DNA from: Microbacterium proteolyticum
GTDB lineage: Bacteria > Actinomycetota > Actinomycetes > Actinomycetales > Microbacteriaceae
DNA: 64,000 nt
Reading direction: 5' to 3'
NCBI RefSeq assembly: GCF_030818075.1
Contig: NZ_JAUSZZ010000001.1
Location: forward strand, 2,914,001-2,978,000
In this document: one piece after another, positions 57,025-64,000 of the stretch
Position numbering within the stretch: position 1 is the stretch's first letter
Layout of the letters: every line of letters begins with the position of its first letter
Translations under genes and position numbers: made by a program
Notes under the pieces: model-generated
What the model was told of the DNA's origin: nothing
Databases searched by the model: none
Seen by the model: only the letters and a program-made list of their open reading frames with translations

Positions 57025-57229
57025 GCGGGCCAGCCTACGTCCGACCGCCGACACCGGCTGCGCCGGGTGCCGGATGAGCGCGGTCGCTAGACTCGGGTGT
57101 TCGCCCCTCGTGGCATCCTTCCCCCGGATTTTCTCTCGACGTCGGAATACCTCGGCGTCTCGCGTCGTTGCCGACCTGTGCTGTCACTTCCGTGGCGCCG
57201 CGAAGCCCCCTGCAGAATAGGACCTCGTC

Positions 57230-58711
57230 ATGGCCGCCACCGGCACCGTCCCCACCACGTCGCCGACCACCGCCGCAGGCGTCACCGCCGAGCAGAGCCG
57301 CGTGATCTGGCTCTTGCTCACGGCGGCGTTCGTCGCGATCCTGAACGAGACGACGATGAACGTCGCGATCCCGTTCCTCATCACCGACCTCGGCATCACG
57401 GCCGTGGCCGCCCAGTGGCTGACGACCGCGTTCATGCTGACCATGGCCGTCGTCATCCCGATCACCGGCTTCCTGCTCCAGCGCTTCACGACGCGGCAGG
57501 TCTTCGTCGCGGCGATGTCGCTGTTCTCGGCCGGAACCCTCGTGGCCTTCCTCTCCCCCGGGTTCGAGCTGCTGGTCATCGCCCGCGTCATCCAGGCATC
57601 CGGCACCGCGATCATGATGCCGCTGCTCATGACGACGATCATGACCGTCGTCCCCGCGGCGCAGCGCGGCCGCATGATGGGCCGCGTCAGCATCGTGATC
57701 GCTCTGGCGCCCGCCATCGGGCCGACGATGTCGGGCCTGGTCCTCCAATCGCTCGGCTGGCACTGGATCTTCGGCATCGTGCTGCCGATCGCGCTGGTCG
57801 CCCTCTTCGTCGGCGCCCGCTGGATCCACAACCTCGGCGAGACCCGCACCGCTCCGATCGACATCCCGAGCGTCATCCTCTCCGCCTTCGGCTTCGGCGG
57901 GCTCGTCTTCGGTCTGAGCCAGATCGGCGGCGGGCACGGCGGCGACGCCGGGGCCGCTGACGCATCGATGCTCACGCTGGTCGTCTCGCTCGCCGTCGGC
58001 GTGATCGGTCTCGCCGCCTTCGTCTGGCGTCAGCTGCGCCTGCAGCGCGGCGACTCGGCGCTGCTCGACCTCCGCGTCTTCCGTTCGCGCAACTTCACCT
58101 TGTCGGTGGCGCAGCTCGGCGTGATGTCGCTGGCGTTCTTCGGGGCCATCACGCTCCTGCCGCTGTACATGCAGACCGTGCTGGAGAAGTCACCGCTCGA
58201 GACCGGGCTCGCCGTGCTCCCCGGATCGCTGGCGATGGGGTTGGCCGGCCCCGTCATCGGACGCATCTACGACCGTTTCGGCACGCAGATCCTGCTGGTG
58301 CCCGGCGCACTCATCGTCAGCGCGAGCCTGTGGTACTACACCACCCTCGGCACCGACACGTCGTTCATCCTGCTGATCGTCGTGCAGACGATCATGATGA
58401 TCGGCCTGGCCCTGTCGTTCACGCCGCTGTTCACGGCATCCCTCGGCTCGCTCGAACCGCGCTTCTACTCCTACGGTTCGGCGATCGTCGGCACGGTGCA
58501 GCAGGTCGCGGGGGCGGCGGGCATCGCCCTGCTGGTGACGATCATGTCGTCGGTGTCGGCCGCCGCGGGAACGGGCCTGGAGGCGGATGCCGCGGGCACG
58601 CGCGCCGCCTTCCTGATCGCGGCCGTCGTCTCGGTGCCGCTGATCGCCGGGGCCTTCCTCATCCGCAAGCCGGCGGACCAGCTCGACGGGGCCGCGCCGG
58701 TCGCTCACTGA
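57230..58711 (+). CDS. DHA2-type MFS drug exporter (about 14 helices)
   Basis: 493 aa, about 14 membrane helices. LNETTMNVAIPFLITDLGI is the family motif D1-like region, and GRMMGRVSIVIALAPAIGPTMSG carries motif C, typical of proton-driven antiporters. TAGACT at 57088-57093 suggests a start of transcription near 57100 and hence an untranslated leader of about 130 nt, longer than elsewhere in the window. AGGAC is seven nt before the ATG. Substrate unknown. Confidence 0.9.
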   Translation: MAATGTVPTTSPTTAAGVTAEQSRVIWLLLTAAFVAILNETTMNVAIPFLITDLGITAVAAQWLTTAFMLTMAVVIPITGFLLQRFTTRQVFVAAMSLFSAGTLVAFLSPGFELLVIARVIQASGTAIMMPLLMTTIMTVVPAAQRGRMMGRVSIVIALAPAIGPTMSGLVLQSLGWHWIFGIVLPIALVALFVGARWIHNLGETRTAPIDIPSVILSAFGFGGLVFGLSQIGGGHGGDAGAADASMLTLVVSLAVGVIGLAAFVWRQLRLQRGDSALLDLRVFRSRNFTLSVAQLGVMSLAFFGAITLLPLYMQTVLEKSPLETGLAVLPGSLAMGLAGPVIGRIYDRFGTQILLVPGALIVSASLWYYTTLGTDTSFILLIVVQTIMMIGLALSFTPLFTASLGSLEPRFYSYGSAIVGTVQQVAGAAGIALLVTIMSSVSAAAGTGLEADAAGTRAAFLIAAVVSVPLIAGAFLIRKPADQLDGAAPVAH

Positions 58712-58766
58712 CGACTGCTGCGCCCCGCTCGCGCCGCGGCGCGGGTGCAGCGTCTCGCTCACGCCG

Positions 58767-58918
58767 CGAAGCGGGTGCGGGTCACGCCCCGACGCGGTTG
58801 CGGGTCCCGTCCCGACGCGGTTGTGGGTTACGCCCCGACGCGGGTGCGGCTCACACTCCGACGCGGGTGCGGCTCACACTCCGACGCGGTTGTGGCTCAC
58901 GCCCCGACGCAGGTGCGA
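58767..58918. repeat. 23-bp minisatellite
   Basis: Units start at 58767, 58790, 58813, 58836, 58859, 58882 and 58905 (last partial). Consensus CGACGCGGGTGCGGCTCACG plus three bases, with G/T and C/T variants; two neighbouring units are identical. It occupies the gap after the MFS gene. A 23-bp period is not codon-compatible, so it is not coding. Confidence 0.92.
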
Positions 58919-58973
58919 GCGCGGCGCGCCGTTGATCGGCACGAGTCGCAGAGGGATGCCGCGAGGCTTCGCC

Positions 58974-59120
58974 TCAGAGCGAGCAGGACCCGCCGCCGCA
59001 GCACTGCGACGCGGGCCGTTCACCGGACTCCGTCTCATCAGCAGGGGCGTTCAGCAGCGTGATCAGCGGCTTCTCGGCGGGCTTCGATGCGGACGCGGTG
59101 TCGGCGGACATGCGCACCAT
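58974..59120 (-). CDS. Tiny protein with CCGGGSC terminus
   Basis: 48 aa (or 45 from the inner ATG at 59111), ending ASQCCGGGSCSL. The rest is hydrophilic and unstructured-looking, with a short PLITLLNAP segment. A C-terminal Cys cluster suggests metal or thiol chemistry. I know no named family, though small Cys-tail proteins occur in related actinobacteria. No clear ribosome site is seen. Confidence 0.5.
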   Translation of the reverse strand: MVRMSADTASASKPAEKPLITLLNAPADETESGERPASQCCGGGSCSL

Positions 59121-59285
59121 GCTACGCCCGCGTCGCGGCGAGGGGGCCGCTCGGTGGTTCCGGACGGATCGGGAACGTGAGGTACCGGGTACCCCGCATC
59201 TGTCGCGTCCGCAACCCCCGCCCGCGGTGCCGGGTCGGTTCTTAGCGTGGTCCGCGATCCCGATCGAGAAAGAGAGAGTCGAACC

Positions 59286-59834
59286 ATGACCGATCTCAGC
59301 GGCAAGCGCATCGCCTTCCTGGCCACGAATGGATACGAGGACAGCGAACTCACCAGCCCGTGGGAGGCCGTCACCTCCGCCGGCGCCGAGGCGGTTCTCG
59401 TCTCGCCGAGCGAGGGCAGCATCAGCGGCGAGAAGGGCCACGAGCAGAAGGTCGACCTCGCGGTCTCGAGTGCTTCGGCGGGCGACTTCGACGCGCTCGT
59501 CCTGCCCGGCGGCGTGCAGAACGCCGACGACATCCGCATCGTGAAGGATGCCGTGTCGTTCGCCCGCGACTTCTTCGACCAGCACAAGCCGGTCGCCGTC
59601 ATCTGCCACGGCGGGTGGATCCTCGCCGAGGCCGACGTGCTGAAGGGCCGGACCCTCACCAGCTACCCGACGCTGCAGACCGACCTGCGCAACGCCGGAG
59701 CGACCTGGGTCGATGAAGAGGTGCACGTCGACCAGGGCCTCGTCTCGAGCCGAAACCCCGACGACCTGCCGGCGTTCAACGCGAAGCTCGTCGAAGAAGT
59801 CGCCGAGGGCAAGCACTCCGGCCAGACCGTCTGA
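59286..59834 (+). CDS. DJ-1/PfpI family protein (YhbO-like)
   Basis: 182 aa cytoplasmic class I glutamine amidotransferase-like fold. The reactive Cys lies in VAVICHGGWILAEA, the partner Glu in TNGYEDSELTSPWEAV and LVLPGGVQNAD is the substrate-side loop. Homologues handle glyoxal-type damage or general stress. AGAGAG upstream of the ATG is the probable ribosome site; TAGCGT near 59243 a possible -10. Confidence 0.9.
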   Translation: MTDLSGKRIAFLATNGYEDSELTSPWEAVTSAGAEAVLVSPSEGSISGEKGHEQKVDLAVSSASAGDFDALVLPGGVQNADDIRIVKDAVSFARDFFDQHKPVAVICHGGWILAEADVLKGRTLTSYPTLQTDLRNAGATWVDEEVHVDQGLVSSRNPDDLPAFNAKLVEEVAEGKHSGQTV

Positions 59835-59850
59835 CGCCCGGCCCGTTCGC

Positions 59851-59883
59851 GGAAGGCCCCGGACCCCCGGTCCGGGGCCTTCC
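59851..59883 (+). terminator. Terminator of the DJ-1/PfpI gene
   Basis: Perfect 15-bp arms GGAAGGCCCCGGACC/GGTCCGGGGCCTTCC around CCC, 17 bases after the stop. Confidence 0.85.
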
Positions 59884-59910
59884 GTCTGCCTCCTCTGACC
59901 CTCCCTTTCC

Positions 59911-59976
59911 CGCGTGAGGGGTCAGATTTTGTCGCCGAGCTGTCTCTCCAGGCGACAGAACCTGACCCCTCACGCG
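59911..59976. repeat. Long near-perfect hairpin element
   Basis: Outer arms CGCGTGAGGGGTCAG/CTGACCCCTCACGCG (15 bp, perfect) and inner arms TTTTGTCGCC/GGCGACAGAA (10 pairs, one G-U) are separated by a single A-C mismatch, with a 14-nt loop (59937-59950). It follows a complete terminator and faces the end of the Fpg/Nei gene, so a second terminator is not needed. It looks like a dispersed palindromic element or small structured RNA. Confidence 0.8.
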
Positions 59977-59998
59977 TCGGAGGCGGGGTGAACGGGGC

Positions 59999-60841
59999 CT
60001 ACGCGCCTGCCGGCAGGGTCTGGCACGACGGGCACCACTGCCCGCCGCCCTTCGTGCCGGGGATGTCCTCGATGACGCCGCCGCACTCGGGGCACGGCTC
60101 CCCCGTACGCCCGTGCACACGCATCGCGGCGACCTTCGCCGCCTTCTGCTCGGCGATCGGCACGTCGCGCCGGGCGACGACCGCCGACGTGAGGGTGTCG
60201 TGCAGGGTGTGATGCAGTCGGGTGATGTCGTCGACGCTCAACGCGGCCGCGTGCGCCGTGGGCGACAGACGTGCGGCGAACAGGATCTCGTCCGAGTACG
60301 CGTTTCCGATCCCGGCGAGGGTCTCCTGCTCCTGCAGCAGTGCTTTCAGTTGCTTGCGCCGACGCCCGAGGGCGGCGGCGAGCATTTCTCGCGAGTACGA
60401 CGGATCGGCGGCATCCGGTCCGAGCTTGGCGACGGACGGAACCTCCTCGGGCGCATCGACGACGTGCAGCTGCATCGACAGCCAGTCACCGGCATCGGTG
60501 AGACCCAGGATGCCGTGCGCGAGCGTGATCCGCGCGATGACCGCCGCTTGCGGCAGGGCTCCCCGTCCGTCCGCGCCATCGGTCTGAGCGCTGTCCTCGT
60601 CCCACGTCGCCCATCCCGCTCGGCCGAAGCCGATGCCGAGGTGGACGCCGTCGAGGTCGAGATCGATGTGCTTGCCGTACCGCGTCACCCCGGTCACCGC
60701 GCGGCCGACGAGTCCGTCGAGCGGACGTCCGCGCGTCTTGAGCGCCCGCCCTTCGACGAGGTCGACGTCGGTGACCTCATGGCCGATCAGCCGCTCGCGC
60801 AGGAATCCCGCGAGCGCGTCGACCTCCGGAGCTTCGGGCAT
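59999..60841 (-). CDS. Fpg/Nei family DNA glycosylase
   Basis: 280 aa base-excision repair enzyme. The mature N-terminus PEAPEV supplies catalytic Pro and Glu (Leu of the common PELPEV is Ala). The helix-two-turn-helix is GIGNAYSDEILFAARLSP and the zinc finger CPECGG...GQWCPSC. Lys around 57 (RYGKHIDLDL) is the family Lys. Subtype (Fpg versus Nei) not decided. It lies ten bases after the flotillin-like gene on the same strand. Confidence 0.92.
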   Translation of the reverse strand: MPEAPEVDALAGFLRERLIGHEVTDVDLVEGRALKTRGRPLDGLVGRAVTGVTRYGKHIDLDLDGVHLGIGFGRAGWATWDEDSAQTDGADGRGALPQAAVIARITLAHGILGLTDAGDWLSMQLHVVDAPEEVPSVAKLGPDAADPSYSREMLAAALGRRRKQLKALLQEQETLAGIGNAYSDEILFAARLSPTAHAAALSVDDITRLHHTLHDTLTSAVVARRDVPIAEQKAAKVAAMRVHGRTGEPCPECGGVIEDIPGTKGGGQWCPSCQTLPAGA

Positions 60842-60851
60842 GGGGGGGCTC

Positions 60852-62276
60852 TCAGTCCCCCGACGTGGGGGCGGAGGATGCCGCGGGCGGAGTCGTCGGA
60901 GCGGGGTAAGAGGGCTTCTCCGCGGATGCCGAGGGCCGCCGCGCCGACTCCGCGAAGGCGTCTGCGACGGCGCGGCCCTGGATGATCTGGGTCAGGTCGA
61001 TGCCGGTCGCCGCGCGAACCGCCTCGAACGACGAGCGGAGGCCCGTCGCCGATTCCGCCGCGAGGTGCCCGCTGGCTCCCTCCCCGCCGAGGACGGTGAC
61101 GTTGCCCACCCGGTCGTAGCCCTTGGCGAACTCGGCCATCATCGGCACAAGCGCCTCGAGCGCGCGCTGCGCGAGCAGCGCCTCCTGGTTGTGCGAGAGG
61201 GCCTCTGCCTCGGCGCGGATCGCCTCGGCGCGGGCCTCACCGGCCAGACGCACCGCCTGCGCATCGGCCTCGGCGCGCACGCGCACCGCCGCGGCCTCCT
61301 GCTCGGCGATCTGGGCGCGCGCCTGCGCCGCCTTGATCTGCGCGTACGCCTCAGCGTCGGCATCCTTCTGACGCTGGTAGAGATCGGCGTCGGCGACGCG
61401 CGAGACCTCGGACTCCAGGCGCGCTTGCGTGTTCTGCGCCTCCTGCTGCAGAACGGCCTGACGCCGCTCGGCGCGGGTAAGCGCCTCCGCCTGCTCGGCC
61501 TCGGCGTTGGCCCGACCGACCTCGGCCTTGGCCGCGGCGCTGTTCTTGTCGAGAGCGGTCTGCTCGATGAGGTTGGCCTCGTCGGTCGCGATCTGGCGCG
61601 CACGGATCTCGCGCACCGCGTTGATGCGGGCGACCTCCGCCTCGCGCTTGACGCGCTCGACCTCCGTCGCACCGAGCGCCGCGATGTAGCCGTTGCTGTC
61701 GGTGACACCCTGGATCTGGAACGAGTCGAGGATGAGTCCCTGCGACGACAGGTCGCCCTTGATGCCCTCGGCGATCTGGTCCGACAGGCGCTGCCGATCG
61801 CGCATGAGTTCTTCCACCGTCAAGGTGGCGACCACGCCGCGCAGTGCACCCTCCAGCTGCTCGGTGGTGAACTGTTCGATGGCCTTGTCCTGCGACGCGA
61901 AACGTTCCGCCGCGCGGCGCACCGACTCGGGGTCGGAGCCGATCTTCACGAGGGCGACACCGCTGACATTGACCGTCACGCCGTTGGACGACTGCGCCGT
62001 CGGCTCCATCTTGATCTGGCGCGCCCGCAGGGAGATCATCTCGCCCCGCTGCGTGAGCGGGTTCACGATCGCGCCACCGCCGGTGATGACCGTGATGCGG
62101 GAGGACTCGCCGTCGGCGCTCTTCTGCCGCTTACCGACGATGACCAGGGCTTCGTCGGCCTTCGCGACGCGGTACCAGCCGCGGATCACCAGGGCGAGCA
62201 CCCCCAGGACGACGACCGCGACCACCACGACGATGGCGGCGATCAGCCCGACGGCTCCCAATGCGGCGAGTTCCAT
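60852..62276 (-). CDS. Flotillin-like SPFH protein
   Basis: 474 aa. A single N-terminal membrane helix (about 10-35) leads to an SPFH/band 7 domain (~35-190), a long Ala/Glu coiled coil (~190-400, with EAEVARINAVREIRARQIAT) and a Pro/Ser-rich tail. Organises membrane microdomains in bacteria. ATG has AAGGAG four nt upstream. The frame extends upstream without family similarity. Confidence 0.92.
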   Translation of the reverse strand: MELAALGAVGLIAAIVVVVAVVVLGVLALVIRGWYRVAKADEALVIVGKRQKSADGESSRITVITGGGAIVNPLTQRGEMISLRARQIKMEPTAQSSNGVTVNVSGVALVKIGSDPESVRRAAERFASQDKAIEQFTTEQLEGALRGVVATLTVEELMRDRQRLSDQIAEGIKGDLSSQGLILDSFQIQGVTDSNGYIAALGATEVERVKREAEVARINAVREIRARQIATDEANLIEQTALDKNSAAAKAEVGRANAEAEQAEALTRAERRQAVLQQEAQNTQARLESEVSRVADADLYQRQKDADAEAYAQIKAAQARAQIAEQEAAAVRVRAEADAQAVRLAGEARAEAIRAEAEALSHNQEALLAQRALEALVPMMAEFAKGYDRVGNVTVLGGEGASGHLAAESATGLRSSFEAVRAATGIDLTQIIQGRAVADAFAESARRPSASAEKPSYPAPTTPPAASSAPTSGD

Positions 62277-62442
62277 GCTTCTCCTTCGATAGGCACCGAC
62301 ACGCGGCGCGGGGTCCCTCCAACCTAACCGGGGGCCCCGCGGGGCTGTCCACCCTGTGCGGACACGTTCGGTGTCCCGCAGGGGTGGGGAGGAGCGTACC
62401 GTTGAGGGTGAGGCGGCCCGAACCGCCGAAGAAGGGTCCCCT

Positions 62443-62853
62443 ATGAAGATCGTTTCGTCGCAGGACTGGCGCGACGCCATCCGCTTCGACGTCCCCGTCC
62501 TCGTCGCCGACGTCGTTCCGGGCGAAGCCACCCGCTGCGTCGCCTGCGGAACGGACGGGCCGCTCTACGAGCGCACCGAGCTGTGGGCGGTCAAGCACCG
62601 TCACCCCAAGCATCACGGCGGATTCGTGCGCTTCTACTGCGACGCGCACAAGCCGGCCGCCGCTCCCCCGCCCGTCGCCCCGGTCGCGACCGCCCGCTCC
62701 CGGGCCGCCGCGGCCCCTCGCGCCGAGCGCCGCAGCACGACGCCCAAGCCCATCCCGATCTCCGACCGCCCGACGCGCGCCATGTGCCCCGACTGCTTCG
62801 TCGAGGTGTCCGCCGGTGGCGACTGCGGAATGTGCGGCACCCAGGTCGTCTGA
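62443..62853 (+). CDS. Zinc-ribbon-like protein of unknown function
   Basis: 136 aa. Cys/His residues cluster at both ends: CVACGTDG with KHRHPKHHGG and YCDAHK (about 30-70), then CPDCF and CGMCG near the C-terminus, separated by a Pro/Ala/Arg linker. Two zinc sites are likely. Similar actinobacterial proteins are sometimes labelled glucose-6-phosphate dehydrogenase, which the sequence does not support. AAGGG six nt before ATG at 62443. Confidence 0.75.
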   Translation: MKIVSSQDWRDAIRFDVPVLVADVVPGEATRCVACGTDGPLYERTELWAVKHRHPKHHGGFVRFYCDAHKPAAAPPPVAPVATARSRAAAAPRAERRSTTPKPIPISDRPTRAMCPDCFVEVSAGGDCGMCGTQVV

Positions 62854-62916
62854 CGCACGAGCAACGAAGAACCGCCCCGGAATTGACTCGGGGCGGTTCT
62901 TTTCGTCGGTGACCGG

Positions 62917-63885
62917 TCAGCGCGCGGAGATCGTCCACCCGGCCTCGTGCGAGGCACCCGGGTCGAGCGACACGACGCCGGTGTCGAAGTCGTAGGCGTC
63001 GTCGTTGAAGGCATCGGGCGCGCACGTCATCGGCTCCACCGCCAGTCCCGCGCGGTGGCCGGGGGTGCCCGGACCCGTCGGCAGATCGGCTGTGTGGATC
63101 TGCACCCACGCGCAGTCGGCGCCCCAGCTCATCGCCACACCGGTACCCGAGGGGTCGGTGACGACGACGCTCGCGCGGCCGTCGGCATCCCGGATCAGCC
63201 CGGTGTAGGCGTGATCGATCTCGACCGCCCCGAGGACACGCTCGTCGCGGAAGTCGAACCGGTCGGCGTCGACGGTGACGGATGCCAGGGCCACCGGCGC
63301 CAGCCGGTCCGGCGTCACCTCCAGCACGGTGTCGGCGGGAAGCGCCAGGCTCCATTCGTCGAGGGTGGCGGGCCCGGCGACGAGGTACGGGTGCGGCCCG
63401 GTGCCCCACGGCGCGGGGGTGTCCGACAGGTTCGTCGCGCGAACGGTCTGCGTGAGGCCGTCGGCATCCAGTCGATACGTGGTCGACACCACGAGCCACC
63501 AGGGGTACCCGGCTTGCGCGGGCACGGTCGCCGTCAGGGTGACGGCGGTGTCGGTGGCGTCCGTCACGTTCCAGTCCGCCCACGAGAGCAGACCATGCAG
63601 GGCGTGTCCGCGGTTCGGTTCGGTGAGGGGCAACTGGTGCTCCACCCCGTCGAAACGGTGGATGCCGTCGACGACGCGGTTCGGCCAGGGCGCGAGCGTC
63701 GTGCCGCGGTAGGCGGGGCGCAGTTCGTCGGCGTCGAAGGGGACGACGAGGTCGCGACCCTCGAAGGTGAGCGAGCGGAGGGAGGCGCCGACGCTCGCGA
63801 TCGCGGCTTCGTAGCCGTGAGAGCGGAGGACGACGGGGGTGCCCGAGACGAGCGTGGGCGTCTCGGTGGGAACGACAGCGGTCAT
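62917..63885 (-). CDS. Aldose 1-epimerase family protein
   Basis: 322 aa galactose mutarotase-like beta fold. HALHGLLSWADWNV provides the first His, TGPHPYLVAG the second and LAVEPMTCAPDAFN the catalytic Glu. Interconverts sugar anomers, possibly a hexose-6-phosphate form. ATG at 63885 is fixed by GATAAT (63892-63897) six nt upstream, a leaderless start. Confidence 0.9.
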   Translation of the reverse strand: MTAVVPTETPTLVSGTPVVLRSHGYEAAIASVGASLRSLTFEGRDLVVPFDADELRPAYRGTTLAPWPNRVVDGIHRFDGVEHQLPLTEPNRGHALHGLLSWADWNVTDATDTAVTLTATVPAQAGYPWWLVVSTTYRLDADGLTQTVRATNLSDTPAPWGTGPHPYLVAGPATLDEWSLALPADTVLEVTPDRLAPVALASVTVDADRFDFRDERVLGAVEIDHAYTGLIRDADGRASVVVTDPSGTGVAMSWGADCAWVQIHTADLPTGPGTPGHRAGLAVEPMTCAPDAFNDDAYDFDTGVVSLDPGASHEAGWTISAR

Positions 63886-63950
63886 GTCGTCATTATCGCG
63901 GGCGGGGCGAGGCGGAAGCGGCATCCCGAGCCGACGGCGCGCGGAACGAC

Positions 63951-63982
63951 GGATGCCCCGACCGCGAACGGTCGGGGCATCC
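63951..63982 (-). terminator. Terminator hairpin near the window edge
   Basis: Perfect 13-bp arms GGATGCCCCGACC/GGTCGGGGCATCC. The last bases of the window read on the minus strand as a Lys codon and TAA (63994-63999), so this probably ends a gene that lies beyond the edge. Confidence 0.65.
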
Positions 63983-64000
63983 GGGAGGGCGACTTACTTG

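Noticed and set aside
58767..58918. CRISPR array
   Set aside because: The 23-bp units follow each other without unique spacers, and no cas genes are nearby.

Overview
The window is a stretch of chromosome from a high-GC actinobacterium, most likely Microbacterium or a close relative in the Microbacteriaceae. The evidence is GTG/ATG start use, tight GTGA/ATGA gene overlaps, the succinylase lysine pathway (dapC, dapD, dapE), a DUF3117 protein that begins MAAMKPRTGDGP, an actinobacterial Mrp, and very frequent GGATGCC/GGCATCC words. I see no rRNA, tRNA, CRISPR array, transposase or prophage. It reads as core genome with one rapidly evolving accessory module and several repeat clusters.

Layout. 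73-4417: membrane-anchored EEP hydrolase, aminopeptidase P and a gamma-glutamyltransferase-like enzyme. 4513-8155: a coupled module of a small helical (WXG100-like) protein, an alpha/beta hydrolase with a WXG-like N-terminus, a lipoprotein, a frameshifted C-terminal copy of the hydrolase and a second diverged lipoprotein. This looks like a secreted-effector/immunity locus with an orphan tip and is the most interesting region. 8301-14270: small hydrolase, general-stress membrane protein, MgtE-N/CBS protein, DUF1003, Mrp, TatB, O-methyltransferase, DUF3117. 14361-22802: PIG-V-like mannosyltransferase, dapE/dapD, DDAH with a TPR-like protein, citrate synthase, dapC-fdxA and a small membrane protein. 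22855-26606: AzlCD exporter divergent from an XRE-cupin regulator, then typA. 26763-41418: two peptide ABC importer operons, each with a fused OppD-OppF ATPase, a CPBP protease and a third orphan substrate-binding lipoprotein. 41537-46352: gcvT-gcvH-gcvP behind a tandem glycine riboswitch. 46584-54798: MarP-like periplasmic protease, then nrtR-nadA-nadB-nadC-cysteine desulfurase and a glycosyltransferase. 55081-63885: ABC exporter, DHA2-type MFS pump, tiny Cys-rich protein, DJ-1/PfpI protein, Fpg/Nei glycosylase, flotillin-like protein, zinc-ribbon protein and aldose epimerase.

How the parts work together. NadA needs an Fe-S cluster, and a cysteine desulfurase is co-transcribed with it. The regulator at the head of that operon has a Nudix box with lost catalytic glutamates, as expected of NrtR. 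The glycine cleavage operon is glycine-sensed. DapC, DapD and DapE supply diaminopimelate. Both peptide importers carry a closely similar 16-bp word upstream.

Promoters. About a dozen genes have a TAnnnT-type -10 element ending 6-7 nt before the start codon, the mark of leaderless transcription, and I used this to choose starts. Repeats of 15, 18, 23, 44, 90 and 102 bp occur in intergenic DNA and inside gcvT and nadB. All functional calls come from reading the sequence; no database search was run.
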